From Panulirus ornatus (Eukaryota > Arthropoda > Malacostraca > Decapoda > Palinuridae), in assembly GCF_036320965.1 (NCBI RefSeq), contig NC_092238.1, positions 26,966,403 through 27,030,402 of the forward strand: 64,000 nucleotides of DNA. Reading direction: 5' to 3'. The notes beneath the pieces are model-generated. The model ran no database searches. It was not told the DNA's origin and saw only the letters and a program-made list of their open reading frames with translations. Below are positions 48,280-58,534 of the stretch, one piece after another; the stretch's first letter is position 1; the number at the start of each line of letters is the position of its first letter. The position numbers were made by a program, and so were the translations under genes.

Positions 48280-49593
48280 TGAATACCAAAGTCCATTAAG
48301 CAAGCTCTCGCTGCCTGCACGAACCAACGACTGCATTCTTACCAACATTATTTTCATGACCCATAACTTCTAATGTTGTCCAGAGCCCAGATCATCATCA
48401 GTAGAAAACGGGAATGGGTGCACGATGGACCTCTCTCTACCTCATCGTCTTTATTCCTTTAGTTGTCGAATTATTGAATGAAAGTATCGTTAACTCCTTT
48501 TGCGTACTCATGGCTACGAGTCGGACACAAGAAAGATTTCTGTTTGATTTCCCATCTCCGTGACTAACAGAATCTTAGGTGTACACTTGATATCTTGGCG
48601 AGAGGGGTAACTCTATTCACATTGTGGTCCATCCACATATCAATAGGAGACAAGTCTGCTTTATCCTTTACCCTCATCGTCGTGGGAATGGATCACATGC
48701 TTACATAAAACCCGATGAATTATTCATTCCCATTCCAAATCACATTTCAGGCTGCGCGTTGAACGACGACATGCAAAGTGGCTACAACCACTCGGGGTAG
48801 AGACAGACCTAACCCACTTTGTAGACACAGGCGGCGCTGAGAAGGGCCAGACTAACGAACGTCTCTTCTTCCGCTCTGCCTCCATCTACCTCGAGACGTA
48901 TCTTCGGCGCACGGCGTCCCATCATTTACCCTCGGCCTCGTCTCTTAGAAGCCCCATATGGATTTCCTCCTCCTCCTCCTCCTCCTCCTCTCCTCCTCTT
49001 GCTCCCGCGGCTAATATGAAGGCTGGAACACACCCTCACTTGTATTCCGTCACTCTCTTATGTTGTCTCAGTCGCTCCTCGTTCTCTCCACTATATATAC
49101 TGTTCATCCCGTATCTTTTATCCTTCACATGTTTCTCACTATCTGAAAACACAACAACGGGGAGATGCATCCCCAAGGCTCTCATCCTCTTCATATCTTT
49201 ACCTTCTGTTGTCTAAATAACCTTTTTCGCTTTCCACACACACACACACACACTCCCTTCTCTCATCTCCAGCATTTGATAACGCTATTATCGTACCGCG
49301 CTGCTATCATCTTTCTTTAACCCGTCTTTTACGCATCTACATTTCTCTCGTCCCCGCTCGGTGCAAAGGTGCCTCCGTAATGACTTGCCACACCCCCCCT
49401 CCCTCCCACTCACCGTCTTCTGCCGTTATTTTGGGCACAGTTGCTTTGGTGTGGAACTCCTCCGGCAGATCTAATCTCGTCTCCCACTTCTTTTCCATTT
49501 CAGCTTTAATCTCTCGAGGTCGCTCGCTTCCTCACACGCCATGCATCCGACGCTGTGTATCAAAACACGGACTTACATACGGCAAGCACATAA

Positions 49594-49597
<4 letters not shown>
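48276..49597. other. Anonymous DNA with (CTC)n at 48965-48998
   Basis: Trinucleotide CTC tract and a short (CA)n at 49237-49253. Otherwise nothing recognised. Confidence 0.5.

Positions 49598-49640
<43 letters not shown>
49598..49640. repeat. (CA)n microsatellite
   Basis: Pure CA tract. Confidence 0.97.
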
Positions 49641-49641
<1 letters not shown>

Positions 49642-49870
49642 ATATGTACTTACATATGTGTGTTATACTCGGGATGAGCTTAGTATTACCAGTAGGTAAT
49701 ATGTATCCCTGAACTGCTCTGGGTTACTACTGCATGTGAGTGACACACAAAACTCGCGCTGGAGTGGAAATGCATGGCACTCAGATGGTCCCTGAGTGGC
49801 ATGACTTTGAGGAAGCTGGAGGCCAAAGTGTGTGTCTTTGCCAACATCTTGGTACGTTACTCGAATCATC

Positions 49871-50030
49871 TTATTGATATTATTATCATTATCATTATTA
49901 TTATTATCATTATTGCTATTACTATTATTGTTACTATTATTATTGCTACTACTATTATTATTACTGTTATCATCTTCAGCATTTTTATGATATCATTATT
50001 AGTATCTTTATCATTATCATTTTTTTTTAT
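49871..50030. repeat. Imperfect (ATT/ATC)n trinucleotide repeat
   Basis: TTATTATCATTATC-type units over about 160 bp, with open poly-Ile frames as a by-product. Confidence 0.9.
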
Positions 50031-51297
50031 TTGCTTCTGGATGTCAGTTCTTGTCAGCTGATCCCTTCCACCGTGTCATATAATTACCTTCACAGGTTCC
50101 ATTGGTCTTTGATCCCATCCACCTCATCTCAGGGCCCAGTGAGCACCTTCAGGCTCAGGGCAAAATGACATCCTTGACCTCCTCCTTGGTATCACACGAT
50201 GTGTTGAGAGAAGTGACACACGAGCACTTGCCATCGATCTGTTTGTTAACTTCTGGTTCCACTCAAGTCGCCAAAAGTGTCATGAAGCCTTTTTCCTCAG
50301 TCAGTACCACGTAACGAGATGAGTTTCTCACCTGTCCACTCCACATTTCAAGAGGCCAAACTTGTCTTTCTTTAAAGCTCCGCCAGAGCGGGAAAGAACA
50401 CCAGGTCGCATCATCTGAGCGGAAAAGAACACCAAGTCACACCAATAGACAGTTACTCATGTAATGAACATTTTGAACTCCGACTTTGTTCAGAAATTCT
50501 GCTGTACAGCAGAACGGAAGTTCGTCCCCCAGGCAAGAACAACAGTTGAATATCATAATGGTAGAAAACTTCGTCGTGTACAAAGAAATATGATGAAATG
50601 CATGAGGTAGTGAATAACGACGTATAAACAAAGAGATGAACTGCGTGAGATTTCACTGTACATCATTGTGATAAATTTCATAAATATTTCGATGATATAC
50701 ATATATTTTTTTTTTTCTAAATTTGCCTCTGGGCCTCCCGAGTACCCATCGCCTTAAAGTCCCTTTTAGCATTAGTTTGAGCTTAATATTAGTATCCAGA
50801 ATAGGCGCCAGAAGGCACCTTTAAACAGAGCTCACGAAAATGCGAAAATCCTCTCTATAATTCTGGCCAGAGAATACTGCATCGAAAAGCTAATAACTGT
50901 ATTTTTTTTTTCTGAATGGTCTTTGTAAGGGAAAAGGTAATTAATTGGTGTCTTTACAGCCGGAAACCCACCATGGTCATATTCCAATTAGTCAGAAATT
51001 AGCTAATTAAGTTTTAGATCACATTTTGACGATACACTGAAGCTGGTCTCCCCTTAACAGCTTGAGGTTAGTGTGGGAACTGGACGATCATCATTTCAGA
51101 CACTGACGTCTGAAGTCTGTTTTCATGATGGCCTTTGGGAAGGGAATGCGATTCCTCAAGAGGCATTAAATGGTCGTGAACATATTCATTTCCAGATTGG
51201 CAAAACACAGAGAAGGCTTAAGTTTCATAAACGCGTTAACATCATTACTATGAAGTTGTGGAGTGTTTTCTGAGTCACATACACTGTAAGAAGGAAG

Positions 51298-51299
<2 letters not shown>
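50031..51299. other. Anonymous DNA
   Basis: A ~32-bp motif with AAGAACACCA(G/A)GTC is duplicated at 50393-50440. The ORF 51073-51273 has no known domain. Confidence 0.45.
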
Positions 51300-51361
<62 letters not shown>

Positions 51362-51366
51362 CACAC
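51300..51366. repeat. (CA)n microsatellite
   Basis: CA tract with one CG interruption near 51354. Confidence 0.97.
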
Positions 51367-51696
51367 AATATGCATAACATGCCCACAGACTAATTTTTGA
51401 ATAATCGATTTTACTTCGTTACATAACATTCAATGGTTAGAATTTTACGTTACAGGAAAAAGGAAAAACTTTTAACTTCAAGACGAGTGATGCTGGTAGC
51501 AATTAGGAACTAGATCTGTAAATAGGAAATGACGAAACTTATCTAATTTTTGCCAAAGTTCCAAACCTCTTCACTGAAATCAACGTTCAGGGATAGTTTG
51601 TAGCGTCTGTAGATGGTATGTTGCTATACAGAAGACCAAAGGAAATGGATGCATAGAAGCTTCCACTATTACCATTGTATGCCTTTGTGTATCTTC

Positions 51697-51729
<33 letters not shown>

Positions 51730-52569
51730 ATCTTCGAGTGTCTTGCGATATGAGATGGGTTACCACGTGGGGCATCTCTTCACTCCAGTACGTGCTCCCA
51801 GTTATCTGTGTACGCATACGCGAGTTCAAGTCTTGAAATCCCTGGAAACTGCGTTGTTTCAAGACAGTGCCCGCGAATATTCCGGGTATTGCACGAGTAT
51901 TGCTGTGGTAGGTTGTATTCATAGTATTCATCCTTGTTTGTACGAGACGATGGTCCTTCAGACGTCTCTTACTTCCCCAAGAACAAAAATGGTACAGTTA
52001 ATTCATTTCATTTCCCGTAACTTCGAAACATGAGGAAGGAGTGTGATTCCGGAGAAAATTAGATTTCTTAATTTTAATTGTGTTTAAGATGATTAGAAAA
52101 AATAAAAGTTTACATTTAATGGTGGACTTTTCTTTTCGCGTGTCCTTAATTAGAAATATACATAATGTACGAGTTTACTTTTTTTTGTGTGTGTGTATTC
52201 GTTATTCTGTTTTTAGAAACTTTTCATGTGAAGAGTTTATATTAGATAAGAGATCACATTGCCAGATGTGTAATATATATTAATGTGTATGATGAGTCAT
52301 ATTTTAGAATCATATTTCAGTTTTTCGTTCTGTTTTGGAGCGATGTTATTCCTGCAGTCCTCATTAACATATTGAAAAAGAGAGGGGAAAAAAGCTTTAA
52401 TCATGTTAAACTTATTACTAGACATAAGTGAAGCTTAGTCCTCATCAACCAACGCTAATAAGCTCCCTTGTATATCATATGAACCATATATCTTACAGCT
52501 CTCTTCTCTCCGCGACTGAAATCCGATGTTGATGATATGATAAGTAGAACTTTTCCACAAAGTATCATG
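51367..52569. other. Anonymous DNA with (GT)n at 51698-51727
   Basis: No gene recognised. AT-rich after 52060. Confidence 0.5.
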
Positions 52570-52640
52570 ACGCTTTCAAGGGGTTCGAACCAGTCTTCCA
52601 CTGAACAAACCTCAGTTCTAAACCAGTGCGCCATCGATGG
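52570..52640 (-). other. tRNA-like sequence (decayed tRNA or SINE head)
   Basis: The minus strand gives an A-box-like TGGCGCACTGGTTTAG, a perfect 5-bp anticodon-type arm ACTGA-GGTTTGT-TCAGT, and a B box GGTTCGAACC 42 nt after the A box start, close to tRNA spacing. Position 33 is G instead of T, and neither the T stem nor the acceptor stem closes, so it should not work as a tRNA. A pol III promoter relic of a tRNA-derived SINE is likely. Confidence 0.4.
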
Positions 52641-52706
52641 TGTTAAAACACCTTAGTGTTCTTAAACCACAGATTTTCGTGACAAATATATTTCCACCTG
52701 TTTGCA

Positions 52707-52710
52707 TATA

Positions 52711-52774
<64 letters not shown>
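52707..52774. repeat. (TA)n microsatellite
   Basis: TA tract with one phase slip near 52718. Confidence 0.97.
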
Positions 52775-52777
<3 letters not shown>

Positions 52778-52885
52778 TGACAGTGGTATTGTGCAGGAAA
52801 AAGAAAAATGTATTCGTCATAGCCCACAGGAAAAATGAGAGAACATATTTTCAACATTGTCAATTTTTCAAGATTTCTTCAAGGG

Positions 52886-52893
<8 letters not shown>

Positions 52894-52971
<78 letters not shown>
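52894..52971. repeat. (CT)n microsatellite
   Basis: CT tract of about 39 units. Confidence 0.97.
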
Positions 52972-52975
<4 letters not shown>

Positions 52976-53274
52976 GTCTTACCAGGTCATTTAATCTTTA
53001 TCTTTTGAATACATTTTTTTTCTTCTTGCATATTCAAACTATATGCATACCATTAATTCTGACGCCTTGTTGCACGTATTGCGAAAGCGGCAAAACTCCT
53101 CCTGGACGCAGTTTGAGAGTGATGGTAAAGTTTGTAAAGCACTCATGAATAATATCGTGTTCTTGTGGATACTTTTCATTTTGTAGTTGTGATTAGTTTG
53201 TCTATCACAGGTTTCTAGGATTTGAAGTCTTGGGGTGGTGGGGGACGAGTAAGGAGGGGGAAGGGGGAGGTTTC

Positions 53275-53490
53275 ATTGGTCCAGAGACTGACGGGAGAGA
53301 GAGGAGGCCGCTCCTGTGGTCCAGAGAATGAGGGGAGATAGAGGAGGGCGCTCCTGTCGTCTAGAGAATGAGGGGAGAGAGGAGGGCGGTCCTGTGGTCC
53401 AGAGAATGAGGGGAGAGAGAGGAGGGCGCTCCTGTGGCCCAGAGAACGAGGGGAGAGAGAGGAGGGCGCTCCTGTGGTCTACAGAGAGAG
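53275..53490. repeat. 40-bp minisatellite, about 5 units
   Basis: Unit GGTCCAGAGAATGAGGGGAG + AGAGAGGAGGGCGCTCCTGT. GGAG and CTCC inside the unit form a small dyad (GAGGGCGCTC). Reading frames on both strands (53273-53761 minus, 53316-53585 plus) are open through it and encode unit-length repeats, with no supporting domain. Confidence 0.93.
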
Positions 53491-54404
53491 GGAACGAGGC
53501 AGGCGATCCGGTGATAGAGCGAGTGAGTGAGGTGGGGTCAGAGGGAGGAATGAGAACTGGTCCTCGAGGAGTCATAGAAGAATGAGGATGAAATTGATGT
53601 ATTCCGCTCTCGGAAATGGTGGGGAATGAATGGGCATAATGGGGTCGTGAGGCGAGGTAGGAAAGGATGAGTGTCCAGGCGATGAGAAGATGAGTTGGGG
53701 TGGTGAGGGAAAGATTAAAGGGGATTAAAGCTCTTGGAAGACAGGCACTTAACGGAGACACTTGAGGTACAAGGCCAGAGGGTTGTTTGAGGGGGCATGG
53801 CTGGCGTAGAATGGAATGGTGGTTGTGATGATGGATGGAGACTCAAGGATTATAACCGTAAGAAACGTCTGAAATATGTATATGGACGATGTATATTGAT
53901 CGCAACTCCAGTCACCGGCGACAAACTTTTTCGTCGACTTCCTGAAACGTGCAAAGACGAAGACACACAGACGAATAGACACTAGAGAGAATACAAATTG
54001 CCCGTGATAAAAGCACTGGAACCTTTGAAGGATCCCTCTTTATGTAGGTATAGTTTCGAGTCGACTTGACCAAGACAAGCGGACGTGATCTCCAGGTACA
54101 TTGCAAGGGTTTATGTACTCGAAGTTATCATCAGTGATCATGTATTAGAGTAACAGTGGCGTTATTTGGCTATGACGCTTCTTTATTCTTCTGTATCTTT
54201 TTTTTTATGCAAGGAAAGGAAATGAAGTATAGCAGTACCGCAACGATGTAAACTCCCTAGGGGGGACGCATTGTGTGACTTACAGTGAGTTTTTCACATA
54301 TAGTAAAGACCTTGGAGGTGACAGAACTCAAGCACGTCCCTCTAAATGCTGCTCGAGGCTAAGCCAGTGAAGTGCATGAATCAACTCAAGTGGTTTGTGC
54401 AAGA
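53491..54404. other. Anonymous DNA
   Basis: No gene recognised. Confidence 0.45.
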
Positions 54405-54405
54405 G

Positions 54406-54482
<77 letters not shown>
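54405..54482. repeat. (GA)n microsatellite
   Basis: GA tract with one GG interruption near 54420. Confidence 0.97.
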
Positions 54483-54487
<5 letters not shown>

Positions 54488-55762
54488 GATGGAGGCTTAA
54501 CCTTCCCGAACTGCCCTCACCCTTTCCATGCAGACGCAGGTGCCTGCTGTGTATGGCAGACTGTGGTGTCAGTAAACTGTGAATTGGTGAAGTTGATGAT
54601 GAGACGAAAGACTCACCGTCCTAAAAGGTGAAGCAGGATACAGTCCCTAAAATCATTATGAGGTGGTGAGGCAGTGGTAAAAAAATGAAAAAAGGCAACA
54701 CAAGTAATTTTTTTTTATCAGAAAGAATATAGATAGATTAATACGTAGACGGGAAAGAGCAATGAGGTGGGAGTTCCTCTCTGTAATCCGTCTTTGATCT
54801 CCCAGCGGTCATATCCCGCTGTATACAAGACAAGAACGGAGGAGAAGGACTACATAAAGATGCTTTCCTGTGGTTTCGATGATGTGGTCGTCACTCAGGG
54901 GGAGCTGTAAAGAAGACCCATCGAGGTAGTAGTTACCGAAGACAGAACAACCATCCCTCCCTCATGTTTATTGTCCCTGTGTGACACCTACGGGAGTGGT
55001 GTTGCGGTGTGTGTCAGGACGATGCATCGATTTCAGAAGTGGATGGAAAGAGGAAGGATAATGGAGAGGAAAGGGGTGAGCGTGGGATGATGAAGAACGA
55101 GCTTGAGTAAAGACAAGAGGAAGATAAACTAAACTAAACGAGAATCCTGCCACAAACTGTATCTTATCCTTCATGAATGGTTGGCCCCGATAATTCCAGG
55201 TCAGGACGCAATCGATGCATGGCTCGCTCACCGCCGCCCATTCGCTGTCATTAAAACTTTCTCAGTGGCCGGGACTTGAACATATCACCGTGGAGAAATT
55301 GGGATACGGGTTTTTCTTCTCTTCCCGTTTTCTTTCTTTATATTTTTTTTTGAGACGTCGGTCAAGACGACCCGCATAATTTGTCCCTGTCGGGTCTTTA
55401 AAACTCCCGTTTGAGCTGGACGACACGACCCCTGGAGTATCATGAGAGTCAGTCATGCACGACTCTTGTGCATGGTTCAAATGGCCTCGGCGTACCATTT
55501 ACACCCACGGGGTTCGTTATGAAGAACCGTCCCATTATGTGATCGACAGCTTAGACAAGGACGGTGTTTTCTGGACTCGAAACCTGAGAACAGAAGATGG
55601 CACCCGAGGGAGACATGATGGACGACATGATCCAATTCCACGTGAAACAGGATCCAACTCTACCTATGGTTGGTCAATAGAGTTAACATACTTGCCGTTG
55701 CAGCGACGTGAGATGTGACCCATATTCCATCGTGTCATGTTCCCAGTCACCATCCCTCGTGG

Positions 55763-55765
<3 letters not shown>
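54483..55765. other. Anonymous DNA
   Basis: No gene recognised. The minus strand near 55263-55280 has a B-box-like TGTTCAAGTCC without a tRNA body. Confidence 0.45.

Positions 55766-55800
<35 letters not shown>
55766..55800. repeat. (GT)n microsatellite
   Basis: Pure GT tract. Confidence 0.97.
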
Positions 55801-55968
55801 CAGTTGGTGCCACGCCCCCTCTCTTGTTATCTTACATGTATAGTCCTCTCACATGTAGATATATATTACTTACATGTGTACGTCTTTCGAAAACGCGTCA
55901 TTATGATGCAGGTGTGGTGGAGGCAGTGATGACGGAGGTTCAAAAGGCTTTTCAGTCATTGATAGTGA

Positions 55969-55972
55969 CGAC

Positions 55973-56003
<31 letters not shown>

Positions 56004-56004
56004 G
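55969..56004. repeat. (GAT)n microsatellite
   Basis: About eleven GAT units, with GATGGTGTAAT duplicated after it. Confidence 0.95.
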
Positions 56005-56860
56005 TGTAATGATGGTGTAATGATACTGGTATCGAAGACAGTGGTGGTGTGGATAGGTGATGATCATCATGACATCACTGTAATGACGAGAGTATTGATA
56101 AGACATTATTGATGACAAGGACCCTAGTGGTCTGTGGTGACGTTTGAATCACTCTGTATTCCGCTGACAATGATGGACTTGGTAATGGTGTGAAGTTGAC
56201 GTACTGATACAGGTCAAATCACGATCCTTCATCATAATTTTCCATGATGCTGCTGCCAATCAGTTTCGCTCCTGTTATAATCGGATCGAGAGAAATTAGA
56301 AGAAAAAAAAAGAATCTTGGATTAAATTCGGAAATGAAATCAAGGTTGTTAATGAACATTGTTAATCACATCGAGTCCCTCATACCTTTTTTTCTTTCTA
56401 TTTTCATGTTCACTGTGTGGAGAATCCGTAAGGTAAAGAAAAATTGGGAAACTCAAATATAGGAGACATGGAAGCATCACAATGAAATGTACGAATCCCA
56501 TAATTCGTACCTGTGAAGAGATGAGGCTCAGGAAGACACGACAAGAAAGAGTCGTCCGGAGCTTGACGGAGGCAAATGAAACAGAAATCAGTGCGTGAAG
56601 TGATCGAACCCATAAGTAAAGCATTTCGGTATTTAGCGTGGAAATTTGTCTGTTATCGGATTACTGAATAATGGGTGAACACAGCAGTGCATTAAGCAGA
56701 TGACTGCTGTTGAATTATCATTTAATTATTTAATCGACGAAAAAATATGATTACCTCGTTTGAACCATAATGAATAGGCTTAGTAACCAATAAGGTTATT
56801 AGTCCGTGAACTATCAATTTAAGGTTTTTATGCATGTATACTTTTTTTGGAGGATTACCC
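56005..56860. other. Presumed globin intron 1 sequence
   Basis: Downstream of the globin donor on the minus strand. I see no second globin exon here (no helix E/F histidine context or matching acceptor), so the intron extends further or the remaining exons lie outside the window. Confidence 0.4.
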
Positions 56861-56954
56861 TGGGGAACGTGGTTACTGGCGATCACCCCCAGAGATACAA
56901 GAACTTATGGGGAACGTGGTTACTGGCGATCACCCCAGAAACACAAGAACTTCT
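56861..56954. repeat. 47-bp tandem duplication beside the globin splice donor
   Basis: Two units beginning TGGGGAACGTGGTTACTGGC, at 56861 and 56908, differ at a few positions and one indel. The second ends only a few bases into the intron from the donor. Confidence 0.92.
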
Positions 56955-56964
56955 TACTTACCCC
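56953..56964 (-). other. Splice donor site of globin exon 1
   Basis: On the minus strand ATGGG is followed by GTAAGTAAG, a near-ideal U1 donor. The exon ends at 56962. The frame would hit TAA at once if not spliced, which supports real use. Confidence 0.85.
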
Positions 56965-57329
56965 ATGAAGAGGACGACACCAACTCTGGCGACGTTGGTC
57001 TCTATGATCTTCCAGGTCCTCTTGAGCGTCTCCTTCTGCTCCTCCGTCAGCTGGGGAGGAGGCCCACCGTCCTTCTCCACGTCGCTGGTCTCCTCTTCCT
57101 CCTCCTCCTCCTCCTCTTCCGCCTCCCCCTCCTCCTTCTCGCGGGTCTCCGTGCCGTCCCGGTCGCTCTCACACTCGTTGTTGCACTCGTCCTCCACCGC
57201 CGAGGACTTGGAGATGCTCTCCGTGTCCTTGCAGCGGAGGGACTTGCTGTACTTCCTGAGGATGCTGCTGCTCCTCGAGGACCGCCCGCTGGACTCGACC
57301 GAGTCCTCCCTGGCGTAAGTGTTGCCCAT
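56962..57329 (-). CDS. Globin X / neuroglobin-like protein, first coding exon (partial)
   Basis: Haem-binding globin of the membrane-associated globin X or neuroglobin-like type; this exon gives residues 1-123. MGNTYARED starts at 57329 in a good context (G at -3 and +4). Gly2 with Asn3 and Ala6 fits the N-myristoylation pattern. Residues 10-45 are Ser-rich and basic; residues 47-90 are acidic, with a run of Glu near 71-80. The fold starts at about residue 94 (LTEEQKETLKRTW), with Trp106 at A12 and Phe121 at B10, as in neuroglobin. Counting 17 residues from A12 puts Gly123 at B12, and the exon ends after the second base of its codon: the classical globin intron B12.2. An upstream in-frame ATG at 57425 only adds a CA-repeat-encoded HTHT stretch, so I reject it. 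The distal and proximal His residues lie in exons not found here. Likely role: redox or gas signalling at the membrane, by family analogy. Confidence 0.85.
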
Positions 57330-57517
57330 CCCGGCGGCGTTCGTACGGGCGTTCGTATGTGTGTGTGTCTGTGTGTGTGTGTGACGCACCACGCGCCTCA
57401 CCCCCCACCCCACCTGAGGGAACACGGGCCACGAGATTACTGTCTACATATCAATATATGTATCTATATCTATCTATCTATCTATCTATCTATCCGTCTA
57501 GCTATCTATTTTTTGAA
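57330..57517 (-). promoter_or_regulatory. Putative 5' leader / proximal flank of globin gene
   Basis: CpG-rich next to the ATG, then GT-type repeat (57357-57382), a GGGGTGGGG stretch and a (CTAT)n tract at 57467-57496. No TATA box or clear initiator can be named. An upstream non-coding exon is possible. Confidence 0.35.
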
Positions 57518-58330
57518 AATTAATCGCCGTTTCCTGCGTTAGCAAGGTAGCGTCAGGAACAGACGAAGGAAGGCAGCATACGTTCACATACATTCTCTAG
57601 CTGTCATGTGTAATGCACCGATACCACATCTCCCTATCCACAACCAGGCCGCTTTACCCTGGATTCTTCACATGGCCTGGCTCAGTACATTGATGACACG
57701 TATACCCCTGTATACCACACCGTTCCAGTTCAGTCTTTCCCGTGCACACCTTCCACCTTCCTGTATGTTCAGGCCTCGAATGCTTAGAATCTTTTTCAAT
57801 CTATCTTTCCGTCTCCAATTTGGTCTTCCTGTTTTCCTTGTTTCCATCACTCCTTGACACATACGTATATCCTCTTTCTTTTTCCCATGACATGCATCTA
57901 TATGATATTGTTGGGACTGCTATACCTTCAAAGGTACCTATCTTGATCATCCAGGTAACGATCTCCTCTCTTACCAAACATTCTTCAGTGCTCCCAGAAC
58001 CTTCGCCTCCTCACACCACCCTTTGATTCACTTTCGCTTCCACGGTTCCATTCACTGCCAAGTCCACTCCCGGGAACCTAAAACATTTCACTACCTCCAA
58101 TTTTTCTCCACACAAGCTCACACACACTAACTAACCTGCCCCTCAACCCTGCTGAACCTAATAACCTTCCTTTTCTCGTATAAACTCTCAACTTCCTCCT
58201 GTCACGCACATTTCCAAACTCAGCCACCAACTTCTGCAGTTTCTCACTCGAATCTGCCACCAGTACTGCATCATCAGCAAACAACAGCTAACACAACTCA
58301 CTCCCCATGCCCTCTCATCTCGTAGACTGC
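57518..58330 (-). mobile_element. Decayed RTE-like retrotransposon, subfamily B (copy B2)
   Basis: The minus strand starts at a (TA)n tract. Near 58284 it reads MFADDAVLVADSSEKLQKLV, then RRKLRV, then PGVDLAVNGT and GTFEGIAVPT. There follows a deletion of about 85 codons relative to the 9.6-kb copy, removing the WFGHMERM region. It resumes with RKTGRPNWRRKD, LKKIL, RGLNIQEGG and NGVVYRG. Frames shift at least twice. The 3'UTR (GACAGCTAGAGAATG, then TCTGTTCCTGACGCTACC and core) matches copy B1. It lies about 190 bp upstream of the globin exon in the same orientation. Confidence 0.85.
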
Positions 58331-58333
58331 AAA

Positions 58334-58335
<2 letters not shown>

Positions 58336-58391
<56 letters not shown>
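58336..58391. repeat. (TA)n between LINE copy B2 and SINE copy S2
   Basis: TA tract that is at once the 5' break of the LINE fragment and the 3' end of the SINE-like element. Confidence 0.97.
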
Positions 58392-58400
<9 letters not shown>

Positions 58401-58534
58401 TTTCTTCATACTATTCGCCATTTCCCGCGTTAGCGAGGTAGCGTTAAGAACAGAGGACTGGGCCTTAGAGGGAATATCCTCACCTGGCCCCCTTCTCTGT
58501 TCCTTCTTTTGGAAAATTAGAAAAAAAAAAAAAC
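58391..58534 (-). mobile_element. SINE-like element with 55-nt foldback (copy S2)
   Basis: Same structure as S1: T12 on the left, then on the minus strand the A/T-rich start, 55-nt hairpin (58448-58502), 3' core and tail. Arms GAACAGAG/CTCTGTTC (58448-58455, 58495-58502), GGGCC/GGCCC (58460-58464, 58486-58490) and GAGG/CCTC (58468-58471, 58478-58481) are kept. Where S1 has an A-T pair closing the loop, S2 has G-T, so pairing is still allowed. A14 on the right. Confidence 0.82.

Noticed and set aside
53273..53761. 162-codon minus ORF as a repeat protein gene
   Set aside because: Encoded mostly by the 40-bp minisatellite. The 40-bp period is not a multiple of three, so units change frame; no domain.
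57330..57425. Upstream in-frame ATG at 57425 as the globin start
   Set aside because: It adds a CA-repeat-encoded HTHTQTHTHT segment and would hide the Met-Gly acylation signal. The ATG at 57329 has better context and family fit.
56847..57542. 231-codon plus-strand ORF
   Set aside because: It is the antisense of the globin exon and its flank. It is Leu/Arg-rich from reading GAG repeats backwards, and the minus strand has the real domain and splice site.
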